DNA of 64,000 nucleotides from Agrococcus beijingensis (GCF_030758955.1 NZ_CP132360.1:2424995-2488994); one strand, 5' to 3'. Positions 8,552 through 17,911 are shown, counted from the stretch's first letter. Numbers and translations: made by a program. Notes: generated from the sequence alone by a model not told the origin.

Positions 8552-10072
8552 ATGGGCAGGACGCTCGCGGAGAAGGTGTGGGACGACCACGTGGTGGTCA
8601 AGGGTGAGGACGGCGCGCCCGACCTCATCTACATCGACCTCCACCTCGTGCACGAGGTGACGAGCCCGCAGGCGTTCGACGGCCTCCGGCAGGCGGGTCG
8701 CCCGATGCGCCGCACCGACCTCACGGTCGCGACCGAGGATCACAACACGCCCACGCTCGCGATCGACAAGCCCATCCAGGATCCGACGAGCCGCAAGCAG
8801 ATCGAGACGCTGCGCGAGAACGCGGCCGAGTTCGGGGTGCGCATCCACTCGCTGGGCGACAAGGAGCAGGGCATCGTGCACCTGGTGGGCCCGCAGCTGG
8901 GCCTGACGCTGCCGGGCGTGACGGTGGTCTGCGGCGACTCGCACACCTCGACGCACGGCGCGTTCGGCGCGATGGCGTTCGGCATCGGCACGAGCGAGGT
9001 CGAGCACGTCATGGCCACCCAGACGCTGCCGCTGAAGCCCTTCAGGACGATGGCGATCAACGTCGAGGGCGAGCTGCGCCCGGGCGTGACCGCGAAGGAC
9101 ATCATCCTCGCCGTGATCGCGAAGATCGGCACCGGCGGCGGCGCGGGCTACGTCTTCGAGTACCGCGGCAGCGCGATCCGCGCGCTCTCGATCGAGGGCC
9201 GCATGACGATCTGCAACATGTCGATCGAGGCGGGCGCCCGCGCCGGCATGGTCGCCCCCGACGAGACCACCTTCGCCTACGTGAAGGACAAGCCGCACGC
9301 GCCGAAGGGCGCCGACTGGGACGCCGCGCTCGAGTACTGGAAGACGCTGCCGACCGACGACGACGCGGTGTTCGACAACGAGATCACGATCGACGCGAAC
9401 GAGCTCGAGCCCTTCGTCACCTGGGGCACGAACCCCGGCCAGGGCGTCTCGCTCTCGGGCGAGATCCCCGCGCCCGAGTCGTTCACCGACCCGACCGACC
9501 GCGCCGCCGCCGAGCGCGCCCTCGAGTACATGGACCTGCGCCCGGGCACGCGCCTCAAGGACATCCCCGTCGACACCGTCTTCATCGGCTCCTGCACGAA
9601 CTCGCGCATGGAGGACCTGACGGCCGCCGCCGACATCCTCCGCGGGAAGAAGAAGGCGGATGGGGTGCGCGTGCTGGTCGTGCCGGGCTCGGCTCGGGTG
9701 CGCCTCGAGGCCGAGGCCGCCGGGCTCGACAAGGTCTTCACCGACTTCGGCGCCGAGTGGCGCTTCGCCGGCTGCTCGATGTGCCTGGGCATGAACCCCG
9801 ACCAGCTCGCCCCGGGCGAGCGATGCGCATCGACCTCGAACCGCAACTTCGAGGGCCGCCAGGGCAAGGGCGGCCGCACGCACCTGGTCTCGCCGCTGGT
9901 GGCGGCGGCGACCGCGATCCGCGGCACGCTGTCGAGCCCCTGGGACCTGCAGGCACAGGACCTGCAGGCACAGGATCTGCAGGTCGAGGAATCCGAGGAG
10001 GCGGCGCGCAACGTGACCGTCGACGAGCTGCAGATCGCCGATCCGCGGCCGCAGACGGGCGGGGAGGCCTGA
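8552..10072 (+). CDS. leuC: 3-isopropylmalate dehydratase, large subunit
   Basis: LeuC with LeuD isomerises 2- to 3-isopropylmalate in leucine synthesis. The 506-residue protein has the aconitase-family [4Fe-4S] cysteines in [11 protein letters not shown] and [13 protein letters not shown], and the substrate motif [13 protein letters not shown]. It starts at ATG 8552 after GGGGAGACG. It is 25-40 residues longer than usual: a C-terminal tail contains three near-identical DLQAQ units encoded by 15-bp repeats (about 9950-9990) and an acidic end. leuD follows after 2 nt. Confidence 0.96.
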   Translation: MGRTLAEKVWDDHVVVKGEDGAPDLIYIDLHLVHEVTSPQAFDGLRQAGRPMRRTDLTVATEDHNTPTLAIDKPIQDPTSRKQIETLRENAAEFGVRIHSLGDKEQGIVHLVGPQLGLTLPGVTVVCGDSHTSTHGAFGAMAFGIGTSEVEHVMATQTLPLKPFRTMAINVEGELRPGVTAKDIILAVIAKIGTGGGAGYVFEYRGSAIRALSIEGRMTICNMSIEAGARAGMVAPDETTFAYVKDKPHAPKGADWDAALEYWKTLPTDDDAVFDNEITIDANELEPFVTWGTNPGQGVSLSGEIPAPESFTDPTDRAAAERALEYMDLRPGTRLKDIPVDTVFIGSCTNSRMEDLTAAADILRGKKKADGVRVLVVPGSARVRLEAEAAGLDKVFTDFGAEWRFAGCSMCLGMNPDQLAPGERCASTSNRNFEGRQGKGGRTHLVSPLVAAATAIRGTLSSPWDLQAQDLQAQDLQVEESEEAARNVTVDELQIADPRPQTGGEA

Positions 10073-10074
10073 AC

Positions 10075-10680
10075 ATGGAGAAGATCACCACCCTGACGGG
10101 CCCCATCGTGCCGCTCGAGCGCTCGAACGTCGACACCGACCAGATCATCCCCGCGGTGTTCCTGAAGCGGGTCACGAAGACCGGCTACGACGACGCGCTG
10201 TTCCACTCCTGGCGGCAGGACCCCGAGTTCGTGCTCAACCAGGAGCCCTACAGGCGCGGCGGCATCCTGGTCGTCGGTCACGACTTCGGCACCGGCTCCA
10301 GCCGCGAGCACGCCGTCTGGGCGCTGCGCGACTTCGGCTTCAGCGCCGTGCTCGGCCCGCGCTTCGGCGAGATCTTCCGCGGCAACGCCGGCAAGCAGGG
10401 CCTGCTCGTCGGGCAGATCTCCGAGGAGTCGATGGAGGCGCTCTGGGCCGTCGCGAACGCGAGCCCGGGCGCCGAGATCACCGTCGACCTCGAGGCGCGC
10501 ACCGCGACCGCCGACGGCGTCGCGCATGACTTCCAGATCGATGACTACACTCGCTGGCGCCTGCTCGAAGGCCTCGACGACATCGCCCTGACCCTCCGAG
10601 ACGAGGATGCGATCACCGCATTCGAGGCCAAGCGGCCGTCGTGGATGCCCACGACCCAGCCTGTGAGCGAAGGAAGCTAA
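10075..10680 (+). CDS. leuD: 3-isopropylmalate dehydratase, small subunit
   Basis: The 201-residue protein is the swivelling domain that completes the isopropylmalate isomerase active site with LeuC. Family motifs are visible: [15 protein letters not shown] near the N-terminus and [17 protein letters not shown] around residue 65. The gene begins 2 nt after leuC and ends directly before the murA GTG, so all three genes should be on one transcript. Confidence 0.96.
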   Translation: MEKITTLTGPIVPLERSNVDTDQIIPAVFLKRVTKTGYDDALFHSWRQDPEFVLNQEPYRRGGILVVGHDFGTGSSREHAVWALRDFGFSAVLGPRFGEIFRGNAGKQGLLVGQISEESMEALWAVANASPGAEITVDLEARTATADGVAHDFQIDDYTRWRLLEGLDDIALTLRDEDAITAFEAKRPSWMPTTQPVSEGS

Positions 10681-12042
10681 GTGAACCTGACCGAGTTCAG
10701 CAAGAGCGCCGGTGCGGCCGTCGGCATGAATGTCGACCGCATCACCGTGCGCGGCGGCAAGCCGCTCAACGGGCGCATCCAGATGAAGGGTGCGAAGAAC
10801 CTCGTCACGAAGGCGATGGTCGCCGCGCTGCTGGGCGAGAGCGCCAGCGAGCTGCGCAGCGTGCCCGAGATCAGCGACGTGCGCGTCGTGCAGGGCCTAC
10901 TCGAGCTGCACGGCGTCACGGTCGAGCGCGACGGCGACACGCTGCGCCTCGACCCGTCGAACGTGCGCACGGCCCACGAGACGTCGATCAACGCGCACGC
11001 CGGCTCCAGCCGCATCCCGATCCTGTTCTGCGGCCCGCTGCTGCACCAGCTCGGCGAGGCGTTCATCCCCGACCTCGGCGGCTGCCACATCGGCGACCGC
11101 CCGATCGACTTCCACCTCGAGGTGCTGCGCAACTTCGGCGCCGTCGTCGAGAAGCTGCCGAGCGGCATCCGCATGACGGCACCCAACGGCCTGCACGGCG
11201 CCAAGATCCACCTGCCGTACCCGTCGGTGGGGGCGACCGAGCAGGTGCTGCTGGGGGCGGTGCGCGCCAGGGGCCGCACCGAGCTGACGAACGCTGCCGT
11301 CGAGCCCGAGATCATGGATCTCATCGCGATCCTCCAGAAGATGGGCGCTGAGATCCAGGTCGACACCGACCGCACGATCCGCATCGAGGGCGTCGACAAG
11401 CTCGTCGGCTACCGCCATACGGCGCTGTTCGACCGCAACGAGGCCGCCTCGTGGGCGTGCGCGGCGCTCGCGACCGGCGGCGACATCTTCCTCGAGGGCG
11501 CGACGCAGCCCGAGATGACCACGTTCCTCAACATCTACCGCAAGGCCGGCGGCGCCTTCGAGATCGAGCCCGACGGCATCCGCTTCTGGCACCCGGGCGG
11601 CGACCTGAAGCCCGTCGTCGTCGAGACCGACGTGCACCCCGGCTTCATGACCGACTGGCAGCAGCCGCTGGTCGTGGCGCTGGCGAAGGCCAACGGCATC
11701 TCGATCGTGCACGAGACTGTCTACGAGCAGCGCTTCGGCTTCACCGAGGCGCTCGTCGAGATGGGTGCGCGCATCCAGATCCACACCGACTGCCTCGGCA
11801 GCCACGCCTGCCGCTTCGGCCAGCGCAACTACCAGCACTCGGCGGTCATCGCCGGGCCGGTCGAGCTGCACGGCGCCGACATCGAGGTGCCCGACCTGCG
11901 CGGCGGCTTCAGCCACCTGGTGGCGGCGCTGACCGCGGAGGGCACCAGCCGCATCTCGAACGTCGGCATCATCGCCCGCGGGTACGAGCGCTTCATCGAG
12001 AAGCTGGAGATCCTCGGCGCGGACTTCGACGTGGAGGGCTGA
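10681..12042 (+). CDS. murA: UDP-N-acetylglucosamine 1-carboxyvinyltransferase
   Basis: MurA transfers enolpyruvate from PEP to UDP-GlcNAc, the first committed step of peptidoglycan synthesis. The KN motif is present (MKGAKNLVTKAM), as is the loop with the catalytic cysteine (DLGGCHIGDRPID), meaning a fosfomycin-sensitive type rather than the Asp variant. The protein has 453 residues if the GTG at 10681 is used, which has GAAGGAAG upstream; the ATG at 10726 is an alternative start. The GTG follows directly on the leuD stop and the end overlaps the plsC ATG by one base. Confidence 0.94.
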   Translation: MNLTEFSKSAGAAVGMNVDRITVRGGKPLNGRIQMKGAKNLVTKAMVAALLGESASELRSVPEISDVRVVQGLLELHGVTVERDGDTLRLDPSNVRTAHETSINAHAGSSRIPILFCGPLLHQLGEAFIPDLGGCHIGDRPIDFHLEVLRNFGAVVEKLPSGIRMTAPNGLHGAKIHLPYPSVGATEQVLLGAVRARGRTELTNAAVEPEIMDLIAILQKMGAEIQVDTDRTIRIEGVDKLVGYRHTALFDRNEAASWACAALATGGDIFLEGATQPEMTTFLNIYRKAGGAFEIEPDGIRFWHPGGDLKPVVVETDVHPGFMTDWQQPLVVALAKANGISIVHETVYEQRFGFTEALVEMGARIQIHTDCLGSHACRFGQRNYQHSAVIAGPVELHGADIEVPDLRGGFSHLVAALTAEGTSRISNVGIIARGYERFIEKLEILGADFDVEG

Positions 12043-12932
12043 TGGCGCTGCCCGGCCACCCGCCGAAGTCGGAGCGCAAGCCGATCTACCTGGGTCTCGC
12101 CGCCACGGTCATCCCGGCGATGGCGGCGATGTCGAAGCTGCACATCCGCGGCCACGAGCACGTGCCCGAGCACGGCGCGTTCGTGCTCTCGCCCAACCAC
12201 TACAGCGAGATCGACCCGATCGTCATGGCGGTCGCGATCTGGAAGTCGGGGCGCGTGCCCCGCTTCATGGCGAAGGCGAGCCTGTTCGAGATCCCCATCG
12301 TCGGTGCGCTGCTGCGCGCCGCCGGGCAGATCCCCGTCGAGCGGGCCGGCCGCTCGAGCCACGGCGAGCCGATGGCGGCCGCCCGCACCCTGGTGCAGGA
12401 CGAGCTGGGCGTCATCATCTACCCCGAGGGCTCGCTCACGCGCGACCCCGACCTGTGGCCGATGCGCGGCAAGACGGGCGCGGTGCGCATGGCGCTCGAG
12501 GCCGGCGTGCCGCTGATCCCGGCGGCGCACTGGGGCACGCAGCACCTGATGCCCCGCTACGGCAAGGGCCTGCACCCCTTCCCGCGCAAGCACATCCAGA
12601 TCCTCTTCGGCCCGCCGGTCGACCTGTCGGAGTTCGCCGGCCGCACCGATCAGGCGGCGATGAACGCCGCCACCGAGAAGGTCATGGTCGCGATCGCAGG
12701 CCTGCTGGGCGAGCTGCGCGGCGAGCAGCCGCCGGCGAAGCGCTTCGACCCCGCCGAGCACGGCGTGGCCGAGACGGGTCGCTTCGAGCAGCTGAGGAAC
12801 GAGCAGGCCAGGAAGCGGTCGGATGCGTCCGGTGGCGCGGGCGCGGTCGGTCACCGCGGCGACACCGACGGTGGCGCTGACGGACCCGCCGATGCAGGCG
12901 CAGACGGTGGCGGCGGTGGCGGGGATGCCTGA
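12042..12932 (+). CDS. plsC: 1-acyl-sn-glycerol-3-phosphate acyltransferase
   Basis: This 296-residue membrane-associated protein acylates lysophosphatidic acid to phosphatidic acid. It has the acyltransferase NHYSEID (H-x4-D) motif near residue 47, the PVERAG block and the YPEGSLTRD motif. The last 30 residues or so are a Gly/Asp/Ala-rich tail that lies outside the catalytic domain. The start overlaps the murA stop (TGATG) and the end overlaps gpsA by 8 bp. Confidence 0.9.
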   Translation: MALPGHPPKSERKPIYLGLAATVIPAMAAMSKLHIRGHEHVPEHGAFVLSPNHYSEIDPIVMAVAIWKSGRVPRFMAKASLFEIPIVGALLRAAGQIPVERAGRSSHGEPMAAARTLVQDELGVIIYPEGSLTRDPDLWPMRGKTGAVRMALEAGVPLIPAAHWGTQHLMPRYGKGLHPFPRKHIQILFGPPVDLSEFAGRTDQAAMNAATEKVMVAIAGLLGELRGEQPPAKRFDPAEHGVAETGRFEQLRNEQARKRSDASGGAGAVGHRGDTDGGADGPADAGADGGGGGGDA

Positions 12933-13923
12933 GGTCGCGGTCCTGGGGGCCGGCAGCTGGGGCACCACGTTCGCGAAGGCGCTCGCCGACGGCGGCACCG
13001 ACACGGTGCTGTGGGCGCGCCGTCCCGAGGCGGCGCGCGAGATCGACGAGTCGCGCCGCAACACGCGCTACCTGCCGGGCATCACGCTCCCGGCGACCCT
13101 GCACGCGACGAGCGACATCCGCGAGGCCCTCGCCGACGCATCCCAGGTGTACCTCGCCGTGCCGAGCCAGCAGCTGCGGCAGCTGCTCGTCGAGCACGGC
13201 GGCGCCATCGCGCGCGACGCGCCCGTCGTGAGCCTGATGAAGGGCGTCGAGGCCGGCACGCGGCTGCGCATGAGCGAGGTGATCGCGCAGGAGCTGCACA
13301 TCGACCCGGCGCGCATCGCCGTGATCTCCGGCCCCAACCTGGCGCTCGAGATCGCGCAGGAGCACCCGACCGCGGCGGTCGCGTCGTCCTCGAGCGCCGA
13401 CACCGCCCGCGCCGTCGCGAAGGTCGCCCGCAACGAGTACTTCCACACCTTCATCAACACCGACGTCATCGGCACCGAGTTCGGCGGCGTGCTGAAGAAC
13501 CTGGTGGCGCTCGCGATCGGCATCGTCGACGGCGTCGGCTACGGCGAGAACACGAAGGCCTCGATCATCACCCGCGGCCTCGCCGAGGTGACGAAGTTCT
13601 CGGTCGCGCACGGTGCCGAGCCGGCGACGATGAGCGGGCTGGCGGGCCTGGGCGACCTGATCGCCACCTGCGGCTCGCCGCTGTCGCGCAACTTCACCGC
13701 CGGCCGGCTGCTGGGCATGGGCTACTCGCAGACCGACGTGATCGCGCGCATGGAGCAGGTCGCCGAGGGGCTCGCCTCCGTCGACCCGGTCGCGCAGCTC
13801 GCGGCCGCGAAGGGCGTGCGCATGCCGATCCTCGAGCAGGTGAAGCTGGTGCTCGACGGCGCCATGGATCCGCGCGACATCGCCCCCCACCTGACGACCG
13901 ACGACGAGCCGATCGAGGAGTGA
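12925..13923 (+). CDS. gpsA: Glycerol-3-phosphate dehydrogenase [NAD(P)+]
   Basis: GpsA makes sn-glycerol 3-phosphate from dihydroxyacetone phosphate for phospholipid synthesis, so its place next to plsC makes sense. The 332-residue protein begins with the NAD(P)-binding VLGAGSWGTTFA and contains the catalytic lysine region GGVLKNLVALAIGIVDG and the GENTKASIITRG motif. ATG at 12925 is chosen over longer frames because the Rossmann fold starts there. It is followed by ddl after 2 nt. Confidence 0.95.
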   Translation: MPEVAVLGAGSWGTTFAKALADGGTDTVLWARRPEAAREIDESRRNTRYLPGITLPATLHATSDIREALADASQVYLAVPSQQLRQLLVEHGGAIARDAPVVSLMKGVEAGTRLRMSEVIAQELHIDPARIAVISGPNLALEIAQEHPTAAVASSSSADTARAVAKVARNEYFHTFINTDVIGTEFGGVLKNLVALAIGIVDGVGYGENTKASIITRGLAEVTKFSVAHGAEPATMSGLAGLGDLIATCGSPLSRNFTAGRLLGMGYSQTDVIARMEQVAEGLASVDPVAQLAAAKGVRMPILEQVKLVLDGAMDPRDIAPHLTTDDEPIEE

Positions 13924-13925
13924 CC

Positions 13926-15065
13926 GTGCCCAACCCCGTGGCCGAGCCCGGCCAGCACACCCAGCCTGCCCCGCGCATCCGCGTCGCCCTGCTGTTCGGC
14001 GGGCGCTCCAGCGAGCACAGCATCTCGTGCGCGACCGCCGGCAGCGTGCTGCGGCACCTCGACCGCGAGCGGTTCGAGCCGATCGTGGTGGGCATCACCC
14101 GCGAGGGCGCCTGGACGCTCTGGGACGGCGACCCGGCCGAGCTGACGCTCGAGGCCATGCCGACGGTCGTCGACAACGGCACGCGCGTGCGCCTGCCGCA
14201 GACGGCGGGGGAGGGCGTGCTGCGCGTCGATCGCGTCGACGGCACGGGGCTCGCTGCCACGGAGGAGCTGCCGGTCGACGTGGTCTTCCCGATCCTGCAC
14301 GGCCCGTTCGGCGAGGACGGCACGATCCAGGGAGCGCTCGAGCTGGCCGGCCTGCCCTACGTCGGCAACGGCGTGCTGGCCAGTGCCGTCGGCATGGACA
14401 AGCACTTCACGAAGACCGTGCTCGAGCACGCCGGCATCCGCGTCGCCCCCTGGATGACGGTCTCGCGCGGCGAGTGGCGGCGCGAGCCCGACGCGGTGCG
14501 GGCCAGGCTGGGCGACTTCCCGTTCCCGGTGTTCGTGAAGCCGGCCCGCGCCGGCTCGTCGGTGGGCGTGAGCCGCGTGGCCTCGCTGCTCGACTTCGAC
14601 CGGGCGATGGAGACGGCGCTCGCCGAGGACTCCCGCGCGCTCGTCGAGGTCGGGGTGCGCGGCCGCGAGGTCGAGGTGGGCGTGCTCTCGGGCCGCGACG
14701 GCGACATCCCGCGCGCGTCGCTGCCGGGCGAGATCGAGCTCGACGAGGGCCGGTTCTACGACTTCGACCTGAAGTACCGCGGCGGCGAGGGCGCCCGCGT
14801 GGTCTGCCCCGCGCAGCTCGACGACGACACGATCGCGGGGCTCCAGGCCACCGCGATCCGCGCGTTCGAGGCGATCGAGGGCGCCGGCCTCGCCCGGGTC
14901 GACTGCTTCGTCTCGCCCGAGCACGGCATCGTCGTCAACGAGATCAACACCATGCCCGGCTTCACCGCCATCTCGATGTTCCCGGTCGTGTGGGAGTCGT
15001 CGGGCATCGGCTACGCCGACCTGATCACCGAGCTGATCGAGCTGGGGCTCGAGGAGGACCGGTAG
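13926..15065 (+). CDS. ddl: D-alanine--D-alanine ligase
   Basis: The 379-residue ATP-grasp enzyme joins two D-alanines for the peptidoglycan stem peptide. Visible motifs are FGGRSSEHSISC at the N-terminus, HGPFGEDGTIQGALE, the ATP-binding VKPARAGSSVGVSRV and the C-terminal VNEINTMPGFTAISMFP. The GTG at 13926, 2 nt after the gpsA stop, fits the family length. It completes a cell-wall/lipid block with murA, plsC and gpsA. Confidence 0.95.
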   Translation: MPNPVAEPGQHTQPAPRIRVALLFGGRSSEHSISCATAGSVLRHLDRERFEPIVVGITREGAWTLWDGDPAELTLEAMPTVVDNGTRVRLPQTAGEGVLRVDRVDGTGLAATEELPVDVVFPILHGPFGEDGTIQGALELAGLPYVGNGVLASAVGMDKHFTKTVLEHAGIRVAPWMTVSRGEWRREPDAVRARLGDFPFPVFVKPARAGSSVGVSRVASLLDFDRAMETALAEDSRALVEVGVRGREVEVGVLSGRDGDIPRASLPGEIELDEGRFYDFDLKYRGGEGARVVCPAQLDDDTIAGLQATAIRAFEAIEGAGLARVDCFVSPEHGIVVNEINTMPGFTAISMFPVVWESSGIGYADLITELIELGLEEDR

Positions 15066-15628
15066 CCGCCACCCTGCTCACGGTCGGCCACGGCCGGCTG
15101 GAGGGTGACGCGCTGCGCGCGCTGCTGACGGGCGCGGGCGTCGAGCTGGTGGTCGACATCCGCCGGTTCCCGGGCAGCCGCGCCAATCCGGCGGCATCGC
15201 GCGACGCGATCGCGGCCGTGCTCGGCGCGGCCGGCATCGGCTGGCGCTGGGAGGAGCGGCTGGGCGGGCGCCGGCGGCTGCGGAAGGCCGACGACGCCGT
15301 CTCGCCCGACGACTGGTGGCAGGTCGCCGCGTTCCGCGCCTACGCCGCCTGGACGCGCAGCGCAGACTTCACCGACGGGCTCGCCGCCACGCTCGCCGAC
15401 GCGGCCGAGCGCCGCACCGCGGTGCTGTGCTCGGAGGCGGTCTGGTGGCGCTGCCACCGCCGGGTGGTCGCCGACGTGGCGACGCTGCGGCACGGCGTCG
15501 AGGTGCTGCACCTCATGCACGACGGCGCGCTGCGGCCGCATCCGCTGAGCGAGGCGGCGACGCTGCGCGACGGCGCGGTCGTGTGGCCGGCGGGGGAGGC
15601 GCCCGCCGCCGAGGCCCGCGAGGGCTGA
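14990..15628 (+). CDS. DUF488 domain-containing protein (start uncertain)
   Basis: The conserved part begins LLTVGHGRLEG and runs through VVDIRRFPGSR and CSEAVWWRCHRRVV, the DUF488 signature with a conserved Cys and His/Arg cluster. The family's function is unknown. The only standard in-frame start is a GTG at 14990, which would overlap ddl by 76 nt. The homologous core begins at about 15074, where only CTG is available, so initiation at CTG is possible. It ends the leuC-ddl run. Confidence 0.75.
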   Translation: MGVVGHRLRRPDHRADRAGARGGPVAATLLTVGHGRLEGDALRALLTGAGVELVVDIRRFPGSRANPAASRDAIAAVLGAAGIGWRWEERLGGRRRLRKADDAVSPDDWWQVAAFRAYAAWTRSADFTDGLAATLADAAERRTAVLCSEAVWWRCHRRVVADVATLRHGVEVLHLMHDGALRPHPLSEAATLRDGAVVWPAGEAPAAEAREG

Positions 15629-15669
15629 CCGGCTGCGCCGGAGGGTCGGATGCGGTCGGTCGCCCGCCG

Positions 15670-16458
15670 TCAGGCGCCCACGAGCCGCGCGTGCACGGCG
15701 CCGCCCAGCCACTGCGTCAGCATGCCGTTGAAGAGCTCGACGTCCTCGACGTTCCAGACGTGGTGCATGCCGGCGGCGATGCGCGTCTCGATGCGCGCGC
15801 CGCTGCGCTGCAGCGCCCGGAGCGAGGCGCGCATGACCGCGGGCTCGCGCTCTCCGGCGACCAGCAGCATCCGCCCCGGGTAGTCGGCGAGCCCGGCGGG
15901 GATGCCGCCGGCGTAGACCTCGGCGAGCATGGCTGCCGCGGTGTCGCGGCGGATCGAGACGCCGTGCGCGACGTAGGGCTCGTGCGAGTCGGCGGGCAGT
16001 CCGAAGGCCACGGCCTGCGCCTTCCAGAACCAGCGCCGGTGCCAGAGGGCGAGCTGCAGACCGGAGGTCGCGCGCGCGACGCCGCCCACCCGCTCGACGG
16101 CGGCGCCGCTGGCCAGTACGGAGCGCACGAGGCCCGGGTGGCGGGCCGCCAGGTGCAGCGCGAGCACACCGCCGAGCGACAGCCCGACCACGTCGACGGG
16201 GCCCGCTTCGCCGCCGGCCTCGGCCACGAGCGCGCGGATGCGCTCGGCGATGTCGTCGGCCGCGCCCGCGAGGCCCGGCCACGATTCGGCGACGCGCGCG
16301 CCGAAGCCGGGCAGGTGCGGCGTGAGGGCGAGGCGGTCGGCGACGGCGGGAAGCTGCGGCTCCCACATCCAGTTGGCGACGTTGCCGCCGTGCAGGAAGA
16401 CGACGGGCGGATGCGTCGTGGCCGCCGCCGGCGCATGGATCTCGGGGAAGGCGGTCAC
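15670..16458 (-). CDS. Alpha/beta hydrolase
   Basis: The 262-residue protein has the oxyanion-hole HGGNVANWMW, the nucleophile elbow GLSLGG (Ser about 95) and a late histidine (AGMHHVWN), the three hallmarks of the alpha/beta-hydrolase fold. Substrate unknown. Its ATG overlaps the stop of the PadR regulator gene (ATGA), so the two are translationally coupled and the regulator probably controls the hydrolase. Confidence 0.85.
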   Translation of the reverse strand: MTAFPEIHAPAAATTHPPVVFLHGGNVANWMWEPQLPAVADRLALTPHLPGFGARVAESWPGLAGAADDIAERIRALVAEAGGEAGPVDVVGLSLGGVLALHLAARHPGLVRSVLASGAAVERVGGVARATSGLQLALWHRRWFWKAQAVAFGLPADSHEPYVAHGVSIRRDTAAAMLAEVYAGGIPAGLADYPGRMLLVAGEREPAVMRASLRALQRSGARIETRIAAGMHHVWNVEDVELFNGMLTQWLGGAVHARLVGA

Positions 16459-16976
16459 GAGAGCTCCGCCTGGAGGTCGTCGAGCCAGGCCAGCTCGGTG
16501 CGGGCCTGGCGGATGCCGTGCTCGAGCGTCGCGAGGCGCAGCCGCCCGCCGCGGTCGGCCGGAGCGGCCGCGGACTCGCGGATGCCCTCGTAGACCGCCA
16601 GCTGCTCGACGGCGGCCGCGCGGCGCCGCTCGACGAGCAGCAGCACGCCGTCGTCATCGAGCGCGTCGCTGACGAACAGCCGCGCGAGGAAGGGCTCGCG
16701 CTCGGGCTGCCGGTCGAGCTCGGAGCGCAGCCAGTCGACCAGCGCGGCGCGGCCGGCGTCGGTGAGGTGGTGCTCCTGGCGGTCGGGCGCGTTCGTGCCG
16801 GGGATGACCGTGACGCTGGCGAGGCCCTGCTCGACGAGCCCGGCGAGCGTGCGGTAGATCTGCGCCTTGTCGGCGCTCCAGAGGTGGGCGACGGTCGAGT
16901 CGAAGTGGCGCTTGAGGTCGGCGCCGGTCATCGGGGCGACGGCGAGCATGCCGAGGATGATGCGGGAGAGGATCAC
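16455..16976 (-). CDS. PadR family transcriptional regulator
   Basis: The 173-residue protein opens VILSRIILGMLAVAPMTGADLKRHF, the typical PadR start, followed by the winged helix (DKAQIYRTLAGLVEQGL) and a C-terminal helical domain (LARLFVSDALDDD), as in the Vir/AphA-like group. The frame extends to a TTG at 17012, but that TTG is part of a TTGACA that looks like a -35 box, so I prefer the GTG at 16976. Inverted repeats directly upstream suggest autoregulation. Confidence 0.82.
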   Translation of the reverse strand: MILSRIILGMLAVAPMTGADLKRHFDSTVAHLWSADKAQIYRTLAGLVEQGLASVTVIPGTNAPDRQEHHLTDAGRAALVDWLRSELDRQPEREPFLARLFVSDALDDDGVLLLVERRRAAAVEQLAVYEGIRESAAAPADRGGRLRLATLEHGIRQARTELAWLDDLQAELS

Positions 16977-16980
16977 GCCG

Positions 16981-17016
16981 CTAGTCGACCACGCGACTAG
17001 TGGAGTTGTCAACTAG
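16981..17016. promoter_or_regulatory. Candidate PadR operator/promoter
   Basis: Two inverted repeats abut: CTAGTCG-6 nt-CGACTAG (16981-17000) and CTAGT...ACTAG (16997-17016), the latter enclosing AGTTGTCAACT. A TTGACA on the minus strand (17012-17007) lies about 36 nt before the PadR GTG. This arrangement fits repression by the adjacent PadR protein of its own gene. Confidence 0.55.
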
Positions 17017-17066
17017 GCAAAGCGAGTCGCGGCGAGCCTGTCGGCGCCGCCTGCAAGGATGCCTGC

Positions 17067-17690
17067 ATGAGCGACGACGCCACCACGCTTGAGGATCCCG
17101 ACGCCACCCTGCTGCGCTACCTCCGGGTGCAGCGCGACACCCTACGGTGGAAGCTCGAGGGCCTCTCCGAGCGCGGGCTGCGCATGCCGATGACCGCCAC
17201 CGGCACCAACCTGCTGGGCCTGGCCAAGCACGTCGCCTCGGTGGTCGCGGGCTATCTCGGCGACTGCGTCGGCCGCCCCTTCGGCGAGCACCTGCCGTGG
17301 GACGACGACGATGCCGACGACAACGCCGACATGTGGGCGACCGCCGACGAGTCGGTCGAGTCGGTGCTCAGCCTCTGGGATCGCGCGTGGGCGCACGCCG
17401 ACGCGACCTTCGCCGCCCTGCCGCTCGACGCGCCCGCGCACGTGCCCTGGTGGGGTGACCGCGGCGACACGACGCTGCACCGCCTGGTCGTGCACCTCAT
17501 CGCCGAGGTTGCCCGCCACGCGGGCCACGCCGACGTCGTGCGCGAGGCGCTCGACGGCCAGGCGGGCCTTCGGCAGGGCGTCTCGAACCTGCCCGATCGC
17601 GACGCCGACTGGTGGGCCGACTACGTCGCGCGGCTGCGGGCCGTCGCCGAGCAGGCATCCGACGAGCGGCCGGCGATCGATCGCGGCTAG
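17067..17690 (+). CDS. DinB family protein
   Basis: The 207-residue protein has the DinB four-helix layout with spaced histidines that could bind a metal: GLAKHVAS near residue 55 and EVARHAGHADVV near residue 155. Actinobacterial members often act as thiol (mycothiol)-dependent S-transferases, but nothing in the sequence fixes a substrate. ATG at 17067 is preceded by AAGGA. It diverges from the PadR/hydrolase pair and ends at a strong hairpin. Confidence 0.82.
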   Translation: MSDDATTLEDPDATLLRYLRVQRDTLRWKLEGLSERGLRMPMTATGTNLLGLAKHVASVVAGYLGDCVGRPFGEHLPWDDDDADDNADMWATADESVESVLSLWDRAWAHADATFAALPLDAPAHVPWWGDRGDTTLHRLVVHLIAEVARHAGHADVVREALDGQAGLRQGVSNLPDRDADWWADYVARLRAVAEQASDERPAIDRG

Positions 17691-17697
17691 GCATGGG

Positions 17698-17735
17698 CGA
17701 GGCGGCCGACGGATTCGATCTCGTCGGCCGCCTCG
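17698..17735. terminator. Bidirectional hairpin terminator
   Basis: A perfect 14-bp stem (CGAGGCGGCCGACG / CGTCGGCCGCCTCG) with a 10-nt loop lies between the convergent ends of the DinB gene and the 56-residue ORF, and can serve both strands. Confidence 0.8.
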
Positions 17736-17740
17736 CGCGT

Positions 17741-17911
17741 TCAGGCGTCGGGCTGGTCTTCCGCGTAGCCCTCTGCGGGGTTGGCCTTCGGGTTCTCGCC
17801 GAAGCGGGGGTCTGGCTCCTCGACATGGCGCTCTTCGCCCGGGTCGTGGGCGCCCGCCGCGACGACGTCATCCTCCTGGCTGTGGTGGCGGTGGGTGCTC
17901 TCCTGATGCAT
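17741..17911 (-). CDS. Small hydrophilic hypothetical protein
   Basis: A 56-residue ORF starts at ATG 17911 with a good GAGGAGG ribosome site 5 nt upstream. The product is rich in His, Glu, Asp and Pro (HRHHSQEDD near the N-terminus; GENPKANPAEGYAEDQ near the end) and looks disordered. I do not recognise a family. The strong Shine-Dalgarno box and the terminator after it make it likely to be real. Confidence 0.6.
   Translation of the reverse strand: MHQESTHRHHSQEDDVVAAGAHDPGEERHVEEPDPRFGENPKANPAEGYAEDQPDA

Noticed and set aside
16977..17012. TTG 17012 as the start of the PadR gene
   Set aside because: It would add 12 residues outside the family and coincides with a TTGACA that is better read as a -35 element.
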